Assembly: GCA_002393095.1 (NCBI GenBank)
Contig: DGII01000018.1
Span: 1-13,041, forward strand
Reading direction: 5' to 3'
Length of the DNA stretch: 13,041 nucleotides
Source: Lachnospiraceae bacterium UBA3826
GTDB taxonomy: Bacteria; Bacillota; Clostridia; Lachnospirales; Lachnospiraceae
This document shows positions 6,532 through 13,041 of this stretch, piece after piece. How positions within the stretch are numbered: position 1 is the stretch's first letter; every line of letters starts with the position of its first letter. Below the pieces are notes generated by a model that was not told the DNA's origin, made no database searches, and was given only the letters and a program-made list of their open reading frames with translations. The translations under genes and the position numbers were made by a program.

Positions 6532-7626
6532 ATGAGGTATGTATTACATGTGGATGTCAACAGTGCCTTCCTTGCATGGTCGGCCGTATACAGATTAAGA
6601 GAATTGGGTGATCCGCTGGATCTGCGTGATATCCCGTCCATAGTCGGCGGCGATGAAGAGTCCAGACATGGCATAGTATTGGCTAAATCCGTTCCCGCGA
6701 AGAGATATGGAATCGAGACAGCCGAGCCTGTTGCCAGTGCCAGACGCAAATGCCCTAATCTTGTTGTAGTCCCTTCAGACTTTAAGGTATACAGAGAGTA
6801 TTCCGCCGCCTTCCTTAGTATCCTTCGAAGCTATTCATCCGAGGTTTATCAGTACAGTATCGATGAAGCATGGGTCGTGCTCGACAATTATGAGGGGTTG
6901 TACGGCGACATTACCTCCTTCGCTTACAGGTTAAAGGACGAGATCCGTGAGAAGCTGGGATTTACGGTCAATATAGGCGTTTCCACGAAGTTTACGCTTG
7001 CCAAGATTGCCGGTGACTTCGAAAAGCCGGATAAAGTACATACTCTTTTTGAGGAAGAGATTCCCGATAAATTATGGCCTCTTCCCGTCAATGTTCTTTT
7101 ATATGTAGGAAAAAGCATGACTGCAGGGCTGCGCAATCTGGGAATACTGACCGTTAAAGATCTGATAGATGCAGATCCCGCTATACTTGAGTTTAATCTT
7201 GGGAAATTCGGTGTATCCCTGTGGGAAAGCGCCCATGGTGCGGATCTTAATCCTGCCGGATGGTACGAAAGTGAACAAAAAGGATATGGTAACAGTACTA
7301 CGACTGCCGTAGATACAACCGATTGGAAAACCGCAAGGGGCATTCTTCTACAATTGGCCGACCATGTCGGCAGACGACTAAGAAGGGATAAAGTATATGC
7401 TTCAGTTATAAGTGTGTCTGCAAGATATTCGGATTTTGACCACCAGAGCAGGCAGATGTCTATCTCAACCGCTACATCAGTGACAGAAGATATATATGAA
7501 TACGCCTGTAATCTACTTGCCACCTTCTGGGATGAGGACAGACCCATAAGACAATTGGGAATAAGAGTGACCAAGGTCACATCTGAAGTATATAAGCAGC
7601 TATCCTTTATGGACATGCTGGGATAG
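6532..7626 (+). CDS. Y-family translesion DNA polymerase (Pol IV/UmuC type)
   Basis: 364 residues from the ATG at 6532. It copies damaged DNA in the SOS response by family function. Catalytic carboxylates are visible: Asp8 in HVDVNSAF, and Asp111-Glu112 in YSIDEAW. The finger/palm motif VGGDEESRHGIVLAKSVPAK (38-57) is typical of the clostridial DinB/UmuC branch. A helix-hairpin-helix thumb (about 170-205) and the little-finger domain follow, and the C-terminal QLSFMDM fits a sliding-clamp-binding motif. An ATG at 6514 keeps the frame open with a weak AGGA, but it lies inside the LexA box and upstream of the -10, so it should not be transcribed. The preferred start has no leader. No YolD-like or ImuA-like partner is adjacent. 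The 3' end overlaps the convergent regulator gene. Confidence 0.9.
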   Translation: MRYVLHVDVNSAFLAWSAVYRLRELGDPLDLRDIPSIVGGDEESRHGIVLAKSVPAKRYGIETAEPVASARRKCPNLVVVPSDFKVYREYSAAFLSILRSYSSEVYQYSIDEAWVVLDNYEGLYGDITSFAYRLKDEIREKLGFTVNIGVSTKFTLAKIAGDFEKPDKVHTLFEEEIPDKLWPLPVNVLLYVGKSMTAGLRNLGILTVKDLIDADPAILEFNLGKFGVSLWESAHGADLNPAGWYESEQKGYGNSTTTAVDTTDWKTARGILLQLADHVGRRLRRDKVYASVISVSARYSDFDHQSRQMSISTATSVTEDIYEYACNLLATFWDEDRPIRQLGIRVTKVTSEVYKQLSFMDMLG

Positions 7627-8364
7627 ATCGGAATAACTCTTCCCCGTGTATTTCTTGAAGCATCTGCCGAAATAATTGGGGTCCGGTATACCAACCTCAG
7701 ATGCCGCTATGAACATCTTGACATTACTCTCTGCCAGCTGCATTGCCTTATTCATTCTTAGCTCCGTAAGGTATTCAACGAATTTCTTCCCCGTATCCTG
7801 TTTGAATTTCCTTGACAGGTAGCTTGCGCTGAATCCGAAGTACTGTGCAACGAATGTAAGATTAAGCTTCGGGTCGGTATAATTATCCTCAAGATACCTC
7901 TTAATCTGCTCGGTAGCATTAGTCTCACCGGACATTACAGGTTCCTGTTCATCCTCTGTCTCTTCGTCGGACATATGTTCAGCGTCAAGCCTTCCCTTAA
8001 CTTTGTTAAGAACCTTGACCACCTCAGACCTTACCATAGGCTTTAACATATATTCGAATACAGGAAGGCTTACACACTTTCTCGCATATTCAAAATCATC
8101 AAATGCAGTCATTATAATAATAACAAGCCTTGGATATCTCTCTGTAGCCATCTGAGTGAATTCTATGCCATCCATAAAGGGCATGGATATGTCCACAAAG
8201 GCAATATCCGGCCTTATGTCATCGATCACATTGATGGCCTCGACCCCGCTTGAGGCTTCGCCCACAACCTCCATTCCGAGATCCTCCCATGCTATTCCGG
8301 CTTTCATCAGCTTTCTTGCCGACTCTTCATCATCTATTAACATCACTCTGTATCGTCTGTTCAT
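7600..8364 (-). CDS. YesN-type response regulator, REC plus AraC-family HTH
   Basis: 254 residues. The receiver domain (5-120) has the acidic pair Asp11/Asp12, the phospho-acceptor Asp58 in FVDISMP, Thr86 in IIMTAF and Lys108 in MLKPM, so it should be fully functional. A short acidic linker (about 127-145) leads to an AraC-type double HTH (about 148-250; YFGFSASYLSRKFKQ, then EVGIPDPNYFGRCFKKYTG). As in the family, it would activate transcription of a nearby carbohydrate operon after phosphorylation by the adjacent kinase. Its start lies within the last 35 nt of the kinase gene, which implies coupled translation. The GGAGG is only 2 nt from the ATG, unusually close, yet no other in-frame start exists upstream. 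The 3' end overlaps the polymerase gene by 27 bp. Confidence 0.92.
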   Translation of the reverse strand: MNRRYRVMLIDDEESARKLMKAGIAWEDLGMEVVGEASSGVEAINVIDDIRPDIAFVDISMPFMDGIEFTQMATERYPRLVIIIMTAFDDFEYARKCVSLPVFEYMLKPMVRSEVVKVLNKVKGRLDAEHMSDEETEDEQEPVMSGETNATEQIKRYLEDNYTDPKLNLTFVAQYFGFSASYLSRKFKQDTGKKFVEYLTELRMNKAMQLAESNVKMFIAASEVGIPDPNYFGRCFKKYTGKSYSDLSQHVHKG

Positions 8365-10141
8365 TTCCTCCGTATAACCTTTCCGGATATATAATAAGCT
8401 CTATCTCGGTATACTCTCCCGGCTCGCTCTCTATCTTCACAACGTCATCCCTTCCGCAGAATATCCTTATCCTCTCAATGGTATCCCACAAGCCGAAGCT
8501 TTTCTTATCCGTATACTTCGTATCATCCCGTTTTTGCATGAGTATCTTGTCGATCTGCTCCTTACTCATGCCTACACCTGTATCTCTGACTGCCAGATGC
8601 AGCACATCATCTATCAGTCTGCTTGTTATACTTATAGTTCCCTTCTCACCCTTTATCCTTATACCATGATATATGCAATTCTCAACGAGCGGCTGAAGTA
8701 TAAGCTTCGGAATAATGTATTCCTCGGTATCCTCCGCTATATCATATATATCATCAATTATATCACCATAACGCAATTTTTGAAGCGCCAGGTAATCTCT
8801 GACTATCTGTATCTCCCTTAGGAGAGTTATCTCCCTGCTTCCCTTGCTTAAGAAATTCCGATAGAAGCTTCCAAGCGTCTCAAGGGAGTCATGTACCTTA
8901 TCCGCCCCGGCCTCTAAAGCAAGATAGCCTATCGTCTCCAGCGAATTGTACAGAAAATGTGGTTTTATCTGCTCCTGAAGCACACGCATTTCCATTCTCT
9001 GAACCGTCTTCTCCTTGTCAATAACTGTTCTGATAAGACCGTTCACGGATTCGATCATCTTGTTATAGCTGTTCTTGAGCATATCAAGCTCATCATATCT
9101 CATATCCGTATCAATAGGAATGAGCTTACCTGACTGTTCGTTACGGTCCACCGCATCAGACAGGTCAAGTACGGGCTTGGTGACTCTTCTGCTTATAAAG
9201 GCTCCTATAAAGGTTGCCGAAAGCAGGAATAGCAGCATAAGGAAAAGCAGGATATATAGGAGCGTGTAAGGTATACCCTCCGGGGCATACGGGGCTATAT
9301 TAAGTATCACAATGGGTAATCCCTCTATCTTACAGCCTGAGACAAGTACATTGCCGCTGTCCGTACTTAAGGTTTTATTGACTACCCTTTCACTTAAAAA
9401 GCTGTCATCATAATAGGCCAAAATATCACTGTTACCGGCAAAATATGTCCCGTCTGTACCCATGATGCATATATTCTTATCATATTCAAGTTGATGCAGC
9501 ATGCTGACGAAAGTATCCGATGAGATATTCATGAGCATAACACCTGTACGCTTCTGGGAGAATATATCATTGATCTCTCGTCCTATGGTCACTACAGGCT
9601 TCCTGTCATTCCTTGATGCAATACCGTTACAGTTAAGCGATACAACAGCCTTACCCTTACCTTCCAGTATATCGTCCTTCCATGTGCCCTGATTCATCAG
9701 GTCGTAGTCGTATTTATAGAAAAATCTGTTGGTAGCCATCATGATCATATCTTCCCTGAATACCATAACGGAATCTATTCCCTCAGTCACATACAGGATG
9801 TCCATCACCCCATATCTGGCATCATTGATCATGCCTATATCAACATCATCCCCATTGGCTCTTAAGAATGTGACAAGTCTGTCATCTGTCATGATTATAC
9901 GGGAGAGCTGCTTATAGTTATCAATATCTGATGCTATCCTGCTTGACAGGGTCCTAAGGATACTGTCCGCATTACGCTTTGTGTACGCCAGCCTTTCTTT
10001 GTCCGTCACCGAATACATGGCTATAAGAAAAGATACCAGCACAATAAGAATGATCCCTAAGATCACCCTTTTTAAGCTGGCAGACAGACTGGTCATATTT
10101 TTTTTATTTCGCCTTTTTACCAAGCCGGAATCATGTGCCAT
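8330..10141 (-). CDS. YesM-type sensor histidine kinase
   Basis: 603 residues. Membrane helices at 24-45 and 291-316 flank a sensing domain of about 245 residues outside the cell, of the dCache/YesM sort. A HAMP domain (about 315-370) and a coiled helix lead to the His_kinase domain with PHFLYNSLETI (acceptor His395), and HATPase_c with an N box at ILQPLVENCIYHGI (Asn488) and a G1 box DTGVGM (520-525). The second glycine motif is FGLWDTIERI rather than the usual GIGLxNVxxRL, a mild departure. AAGGA stands about 10 nt before the chosen ATG; a Met at residue 16 is an alternative. Partner: the overlapping AraC-type regulator. The ligand is probably a sugar or oligosaccharide related to the upstream transporter; this is inferred from context. 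Confidence 0.92.
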   Translation of the reverse strand: MAHDSGLVKRRNKKNMTSLSASLKRVILGIILIVLVSFLIAMYSVTDKERLAYTKRNADSILRTLSSRIASDIDNYKQLSRIIMTDDRLVTFLRANGDDVDIGMINDARYGVMDILYVTEGIDSVMVFREDMIMMATNRFFYKYDYDLMNQGTWKDDILEGKGKAVVSLNCNGIASRNDRKPVVTIGREINDIFSQKRTGVMLMNISSDTFVSMLHQLEYDKNICIMGTDGTYFAGNSDILAYYDDSFLSERVVNKTLSTDSGNVLVSGCKIEGLPIVILNIAPYAPEGIPYTLLYILLFLMLLFLLSATFIGAFISRRVTKPVLDLSDAVDRNEQSGKLIPIDTDMRYDELDMLKNSYNKMIESVNGLIRTVIDKEKTVQRMEMRVLQEQIKPHFLYNSLETIGYLALEAGADKVHDSLETLGSFYRNFLSKGSREITLLREIQIVRDYLALQKLRYGDIIDDIYDIAEDTEEYIIPKLILQPLVENCIYHGIRIKGEKGTISITSRLIDDVLHLAVRDTGVGMSKEQIDKILMQKRDDTKYTDKKSFGLWDTIERIRIFCGRDDVVKIESEPGEYTEIELIIYPERLYGGNEQTIQSDVNR

Positions 10142-10176
10142 AAGCTTTGCTTCCTTACTGCGAATATACTATCTAA

Positions 10177-10205
10177 AAGATATCATTTTTTTCATGATAT
10201 GCCAA
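10177..10205 (-). promoter_or_regulatory. Possible promoter of the kinase-regulator pair
   Basis: On the minus strand, TTGGCA (10200-10205) and TATCTT (10177-10182), spacer 17 nt, about 30 nt before the predicted mRNA leader joins the kinase ATG. The spacer contains a 7-bp inverted repeat (10180-10186 with 10194-10200) that overlaps both hexamers. The -10 is imperfect. Confidence 0.45.
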
Positions 10206-10236
10206 GATAAAAGGTCCGGAGAAGCTCCGAACCTTT
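10202..10236 (-). terminator. Terminator after the sugar permease operon
   Basis: On the minus strand, a 12-bp stem (10225-10236 with 10210-10221, one G-U pair) with a 3-nt loop, followed by a T-rich TTTTATCTT tract. It lies 53 nt after the second permease stop and just upstream of the kinase promoter, and partial read-through into the kinase gene is possible. Confidence 0.75.
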
Positions 10237-10288
10237 CGTATCAATAATCCTTATATCCGTTATTATTCGCTATAAGCCCTGTGACGGA

Positions 10289-11188
10289 TCAGCCCTTGAC
10301 AGCGCCCGCTATAAAGCTCTCCTGAATCTTCCTGCTTAAGAATATATATACTATAAGCGTCGGGAAGGTTGCGATAACAAGTGCCGCGCCTATCGGTCCC
10401 CAGTCAGTGGTATAGGCTCCCGAAAGTGCCTTGATACCTACAGGCAGGGTTCTGTGTGCCGAATCACTTATGAATACATTGGCGAACATGAACTCATTCC
10501 AGCATTGCAGATATGCATATATCCCTATGGTTGAAAGAGCGGGCTTCATAAGCGGAAGTATGATGGAGAAGAATGTCCTCCACAATCCGCAGCCATCTAT
10601 CCTTGCCGATTCATCCAGATCATACGGTATGTCTACCATGAATCCCGTACAGATTAAGATCGACATGGACAGGGTGAATGCCGAATAGGGGATGATAAGT
10701 GTCGAATACTTATTCAACCAATGCGCCTTAGAAAGAATTACATACACAGGCACTATGGATGCCTGCAAAGGTATGGTGAGTCCCAGCATTAAGAATGAAT
10801 TCATGAGCTTTGAGGCTCTCCACTTGATCCTTGTAAGCGCGTATGTAGCCATGAGTGCAGCCATAATGGATATGGCTATGGCGGCTATCGTTACTATAAG
10901 GCTGTTGATAAAGTATCTGCCCATATTACCTGTATTCATCGCGGATATATAGTTAGACCACAGCCAGTTCTTGGGCAGTCCGACAATGTTCTCACCGAAT
11001 ATCTCATCATTAGCCTTAAGAGAGAAGGTGAACATGAAATATATCGGGAATATATTGATCACAGCCCATATTATGAGAAATATATATATGAATACCTTGG
11101 CAACCGGATTGGTCTGCTTGATATTATATTCAATCTCCTGACATTCGTATGCGGAGGCTTTTTTTCTGTCTTTATTTTTATTTCCCAT
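10289..11188 (-). CDS. CUT1 carbohydrate ABC transporter permease, MalG/UgpE type
   Basis: 299 residues, inner membrane. Six hydrophobic helices are expected; clear ones start near residues 31, 95, 132, 165 and 265. The cytosolic EAA loop (DESARIDGCGLWRTFFSIIL, 192-211) is where the ATPase docks. The C-terminus SFIAGAVKG is the hallmark ending of the MalG group. AAGGAGG, lying in the last codons of the upstream permease gene, is 6 nt from the ATG, and just one base separates the two genes, so they are translated together. It forms the channel with the other permease. No ATPase gene is in the window. Confidence 0.93.
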   Translation of the reverse strand: MGNKNKDRKKASAYECQEIEYNIKQTNPVAKVFIYIFLIIWAVINIFPIYFMFTFSLKANDEIFGENIVGLPKNWLWSNYISAMNTGNMGRYFINSLIVTIAAIAISIMAALMATYALTRIKWRASKLMNSFLMLGLTIPLQASIVPVYVILSKAHWLNKYSTLIIPYSAFTLSMSILICTGFMVDIPYDLDESARIDGCGLWRTFFSIILPLMKPALSTIGIYAYLQCWNEFMFANVFISDSAHRTLPVGIKALSGAYTTDWGPIGAALVIATFPTLIVYIFLSRKIQESFIAGAVKG

Positions 11189-11189
11189 T

Positions 11190-12119
11190 TTACGCCTCCT
11201 TTTCCTTAAATGCTGCTGTTATTGCAAGTGCAAACGCAAAGCAAAGTACGATCAGCATTACAGATATCGTGCTACCCATTCCGTACCTGTTCCTTAGGAA
11301 CAGCATGTTCTCAAGCAAGGTACTTGGAACCTCCGTAGTCTGGAAGGGACCGCCTTCGGTCAAAATCCTTACCATATCATATGACTTAAGTGAACCGGTA
11401 ACCGCGAAGATAACGCTTACCCTGATTATGGGTTTGATTATCGGAATGACCACATATCTGTCCACCTGCCATTTAGTTGCTCCGTCAAGCATCGCTGCTT
11501 CTCTCAGATCCGTTGATACTCCCTTCACACCGGCATACATCAGAAGCATATGATAGCCTATGTACTGCCATACAGTAGGCACTATGATACTTCCTAATGC
11601 CGTACTGACTTCTCCGACCCATACATGCTTAAGATTGCCCAGATGTACTGCGTCTAAGAACCTGTTTAAAAGGCCGTAATCCGGATTATATATCTTTAAC
11701 CATAACTGACCTATAACAACCGTCGAGATCAGGACCGGCATAAAGAATATCGACAAAAATGTCCTCTCTCCCTTAACCTTTCTTCCCAGCAACAGAGCAA
11801 GAAAAAGAGAAAACGGAAGCTGTACGAAAACCGAGAAGAATGCTATCCAAAGTGCATTCTTAAGTGATACCATGAACTTAATGGAGCCATTGGTAAAAAG
11901 CTCTTTATAATTATTAAGTCCGATAAATGTTCCTTCAGAGAAGCCGTTCCAGTCATACATACTTCTGTATACCGATATGATGATCGGGGCTATCAGTATT
12001 CCCACAAATAAGAGCAGCGCCGGGAGAAGGAACAGGAAGATCGTAACACCCTTTCCAATCGTTTCTTTAGCTTTATCTCTTTTAATATTATTAACCGTTA
12101 TTGCATTATTATCAGCCAT
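11190..12119 (-). CDS. CUT1 carbohydrate ABC transporter permease, MalF/UgpA type
   Basis: 309 residues from the ATG at 12119 (MADNNAITV). Hydrophobic helices begin near 25, 88, 121, 175, 229 and 284. The EAA loop is LREAAMLDGATKWQVDRYVV (205-224), and GGPFQTTEV (256-264) is the typical MalF-family segment after it. An AAAGG lies 8 nt before the chosen start. The frame runs 15 codons further up to 12164, but that stretch is inside the intercistronic hairpin, so the longer form is unlikely. It pairs with the following MalG-type permease. The substrate cannot be predicted beyond a sugar, oligosaccharide or glycerol-phosphate-like compound. Confidence 0.92.
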   Translation of the reverse strand: MADNNAITVNNIKRDKAKETIGKGVTIFLFLLPALLLFVGILIAPIIISVYRSMYDWNGFSEGTFIGLNNYKELFTNGSIKFMVSLKNALWIAFFSVFVQLPFSLFLALLLGRKVKGERTFLSIFFMPVLISTVVIGQLWLKIYNPDYGLLNRFLDAVHLGNLKHVWVGEVSTALGSIIVPTVWQYIGYHMLLMYAGVKGVSTDLREAAMLDGATKWQVDRYVVIPIIKPIIRVSVIFAVTGSLKSYDMVRILTEGGPFQTTEVPSTLLENMLFLRNRYGMGSTISVMLIVLCFAFALAITAAFKEKEA

Positions 12120-12135
12120 TGCCAATACCTTTCGG

Positions 12136-12184
12136 AAAAAATAATCCCTCCCGTTCCTCCCCAATGGGAGTTCTGGGAGGGATT
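12136..12184 (-). terminator. Intercistronic hairpin between binding-protein and permease genes
   Basis: On the minus strand, a 10-bp stem (12175-12184 with 12143-12152), a smaller inner CTCCC/GGGAG stem, and then a run of six T. This has terminator form but lies inside an operon. Likely role: partial termination or 3'-end protection that gives more binding-protein mRNA than permease mRNA, as known for sugar ABC operons. Confidence 0.75.
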
Positions 12185-12222
12185 TATAACATATTAACTA
12201 ATTCCGGCTTAAGTCTATATGA

Positions 12223-13041
12223 TTATCTGATATCCTTAGCCAGACCCTCAATAAACTGTGTTCCGTCTACCTGACATCCATATACCTGATCAACATATGA
12301 AAGATATGTGTTAGCATCGTCAGCGCTCATAGCTGTATCGCCGAAGAGAACGTATGAATCAGCATTTGCACAGATCTCAGATACTGCCTGTGTAAGGCCG
12401 TTGATTGAGCTTGTGTCGCCGTAAGGTGTCCAAGCGGGAAGTCCGCAGCCATCAAGATAACCATAGTGGCAGATTCTCTTACCAAGCTCGAATGTGTACT
12501 CTGCTGCTCTCTCTGCGTTAGGAGAAGATGCTGCTACTGCAAGAGTATCTGAAGGTCCACCGATAAGCTGTCCGAGTGAAGCCTTGTCAGCATTGATAAC
12601 AGGGAACTCACTAACCTTAACCTTGGGGAAGAACTCCTCATTAGCTGCGAAGTCTGCACAGTTCCATGTACCGTTCATATAGAATGCATACTTACCTGCC
12701 ATGAAGTTAGCCTTAACTTCGTCATTGGTAAGACCGATACCTGAAGGATCGAAGTAACCGTTGTTAACAAGACCCTGGAAAGTATCAACTGCTGCACCTA
12801 CATCCGGATTGTTCCATGTTGCTCTTCCGAGGAAGATATCGTTAAGAGTATCAGCACCCACGCTCTTCTCTATAACAGACTCAAGGTACTCTGTAACACA
12901 CCATGTCTCCTTACCTGCGCAACCGAAAGGAATGATTCCCTTAGCCTTAAGAGCGTCGCAGCAAGCGATGAAGTCTTCGTATGTTCCGGGAACATCATCA
13001 TAGCCTACTTCCTTAAGAAGATCCATGTTAGCGAAGAGACC
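12223..13041 (-). CDS. Sugar ABC transporter substrate-binding protein, N-terminus outside window
   Basis: The last 272 residues of a family 1 extracellular solute-binding protein; full members are about 420-450 residues, so the signal peptide/lipobox and first lobe are missing. Family features: DLLKEVGYDDVPGTYEDFIA near the window edge, a lobe-crossing YAFYMNGTWNC segment followed by a FPVIN strand, LIGGPSDTLAVAASSPNAE (the usual hinge stretch before AAEYTFELGK) and a C-terminus with YLSYVDQVYGCQVDGTQFIE. It captures the sugar outside the membrane and delivers it to the two permeases downstream. The codons look more biased than those of the neighbouring kinase, consistent with high expression. 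The operon promoter lies outside the window. Confidence 0.92.
   Translation of the reverse strand, partial: GLFANMDLLKEVGYDDVPGTYEDFIACCDALKAKGIIPFGCAGKETWCVTEYLESVIEKSVGADTLNDIFLGRATWNNPDVGAAVDTFQGLVNNGYFDPSGIGLTNDEVKANFMAGKYAFYMNGTWNCADFAANEEFFPKVKVSEFPVINADKASLGQLIGGPSDTLAVAASSPNAERAAEYTFELGKRICHYGYLDGCGLPAWTPYGDTSSINGLTQAVSEICANADSYVLFGDTAMSADDANTYLSYVDQVYGCQVDGTQFIEGLAKDIR

Noticed and set aside
6924..7694. 256-codon open frame on the minus strand
   Set aside because: It is antisense to the polymerase, whose motifs are intact, and it shows a low-complexity Ser/Arg/Leu composition with no start signals.
11190..12164. Longer permease start at 12164 (MGRNGRDYFF)
   Set aside because: The ATG lies within the intercistronic hairpin with no spaced ribosome binding site; the ATG at 12119 has AAAGG at 8 nt and a normal family N-terminus.

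Overview
The window looks like a chromosomal segment from an anaerobic Firmicute, most likely a Lachnospiraceae-type Clostridium relative. Several things support this: strong AGGAGG-type ribosome binding sites, a Firmicutes-style LexA (DinR) box, two DUF975 membrane proteins, and a YesM/YesN two-component pair beside a CUT1 sugar ABC transporter that has no ATPase gene of its own. The assignment is inferred from gene content and signals; no species is named. I see no tRNA, rRNA, CRISPR array, insertion sequence or phage gene, and no stretch over 300 bases lacks a gene.

Left part (1-4350). On the minus strand a histidinol-phosphate aminotransferase (hisC) overlaps by 14 nt the start of a class I SAM-dependent methyltransferase that runs off the left edge. 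Divergent from hisC, a strong promoter drives a 759-residue exported, membrane-anchored protein of unknown function. It has a Cys/His-rich head, immunoglobulin-like repeats carrying Asp-box motifs at an exact 88-residue period, a C-terminal membrane helix and a small cytosolic tail. A 44-codon gene with its own promoter and a strong ribosome binding site follows. A long hairpin closes this region in both directions.

Middle (4350-7626). Two paralogous DUF975 membrane proteins are divergently transcribed from well-formed promoters; the plus-strand copy has a tail of 11-residue amphipathic repeats and a textbook terminator. Next is a Y-family DNA polymerase. A LexA box sits in its promoter spacer, and the predicted transcription start falls on the A of its ATG, which suggests an SOS-controlled, leaderless mRNA.

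Right part (7600-13041, all minus strand). Reading in the direction of transcription: a sugar-binding lipoprotein-type gene (5' end outside the window), an intercistronic hairpin, two CUT1 permeases one base apart, a terminator, then a separately promoted YesM-like sensor kinase and YesN/AraC-type response regulator overlapping by 35 nt. The kinase and regulator probably sense a carbohydrate and control the transporter. The ATPase is presumably a shared MsmK/MalK-type protein encoded elsewhere. The regulator gene overlaps the convergent polymerase gene by 27 bp with no terminator between them.

The best candidates for something undescribed are the 759-residue Asp-box repeat protein with its small neighbour, and the leaderless SOS polymerase gene.
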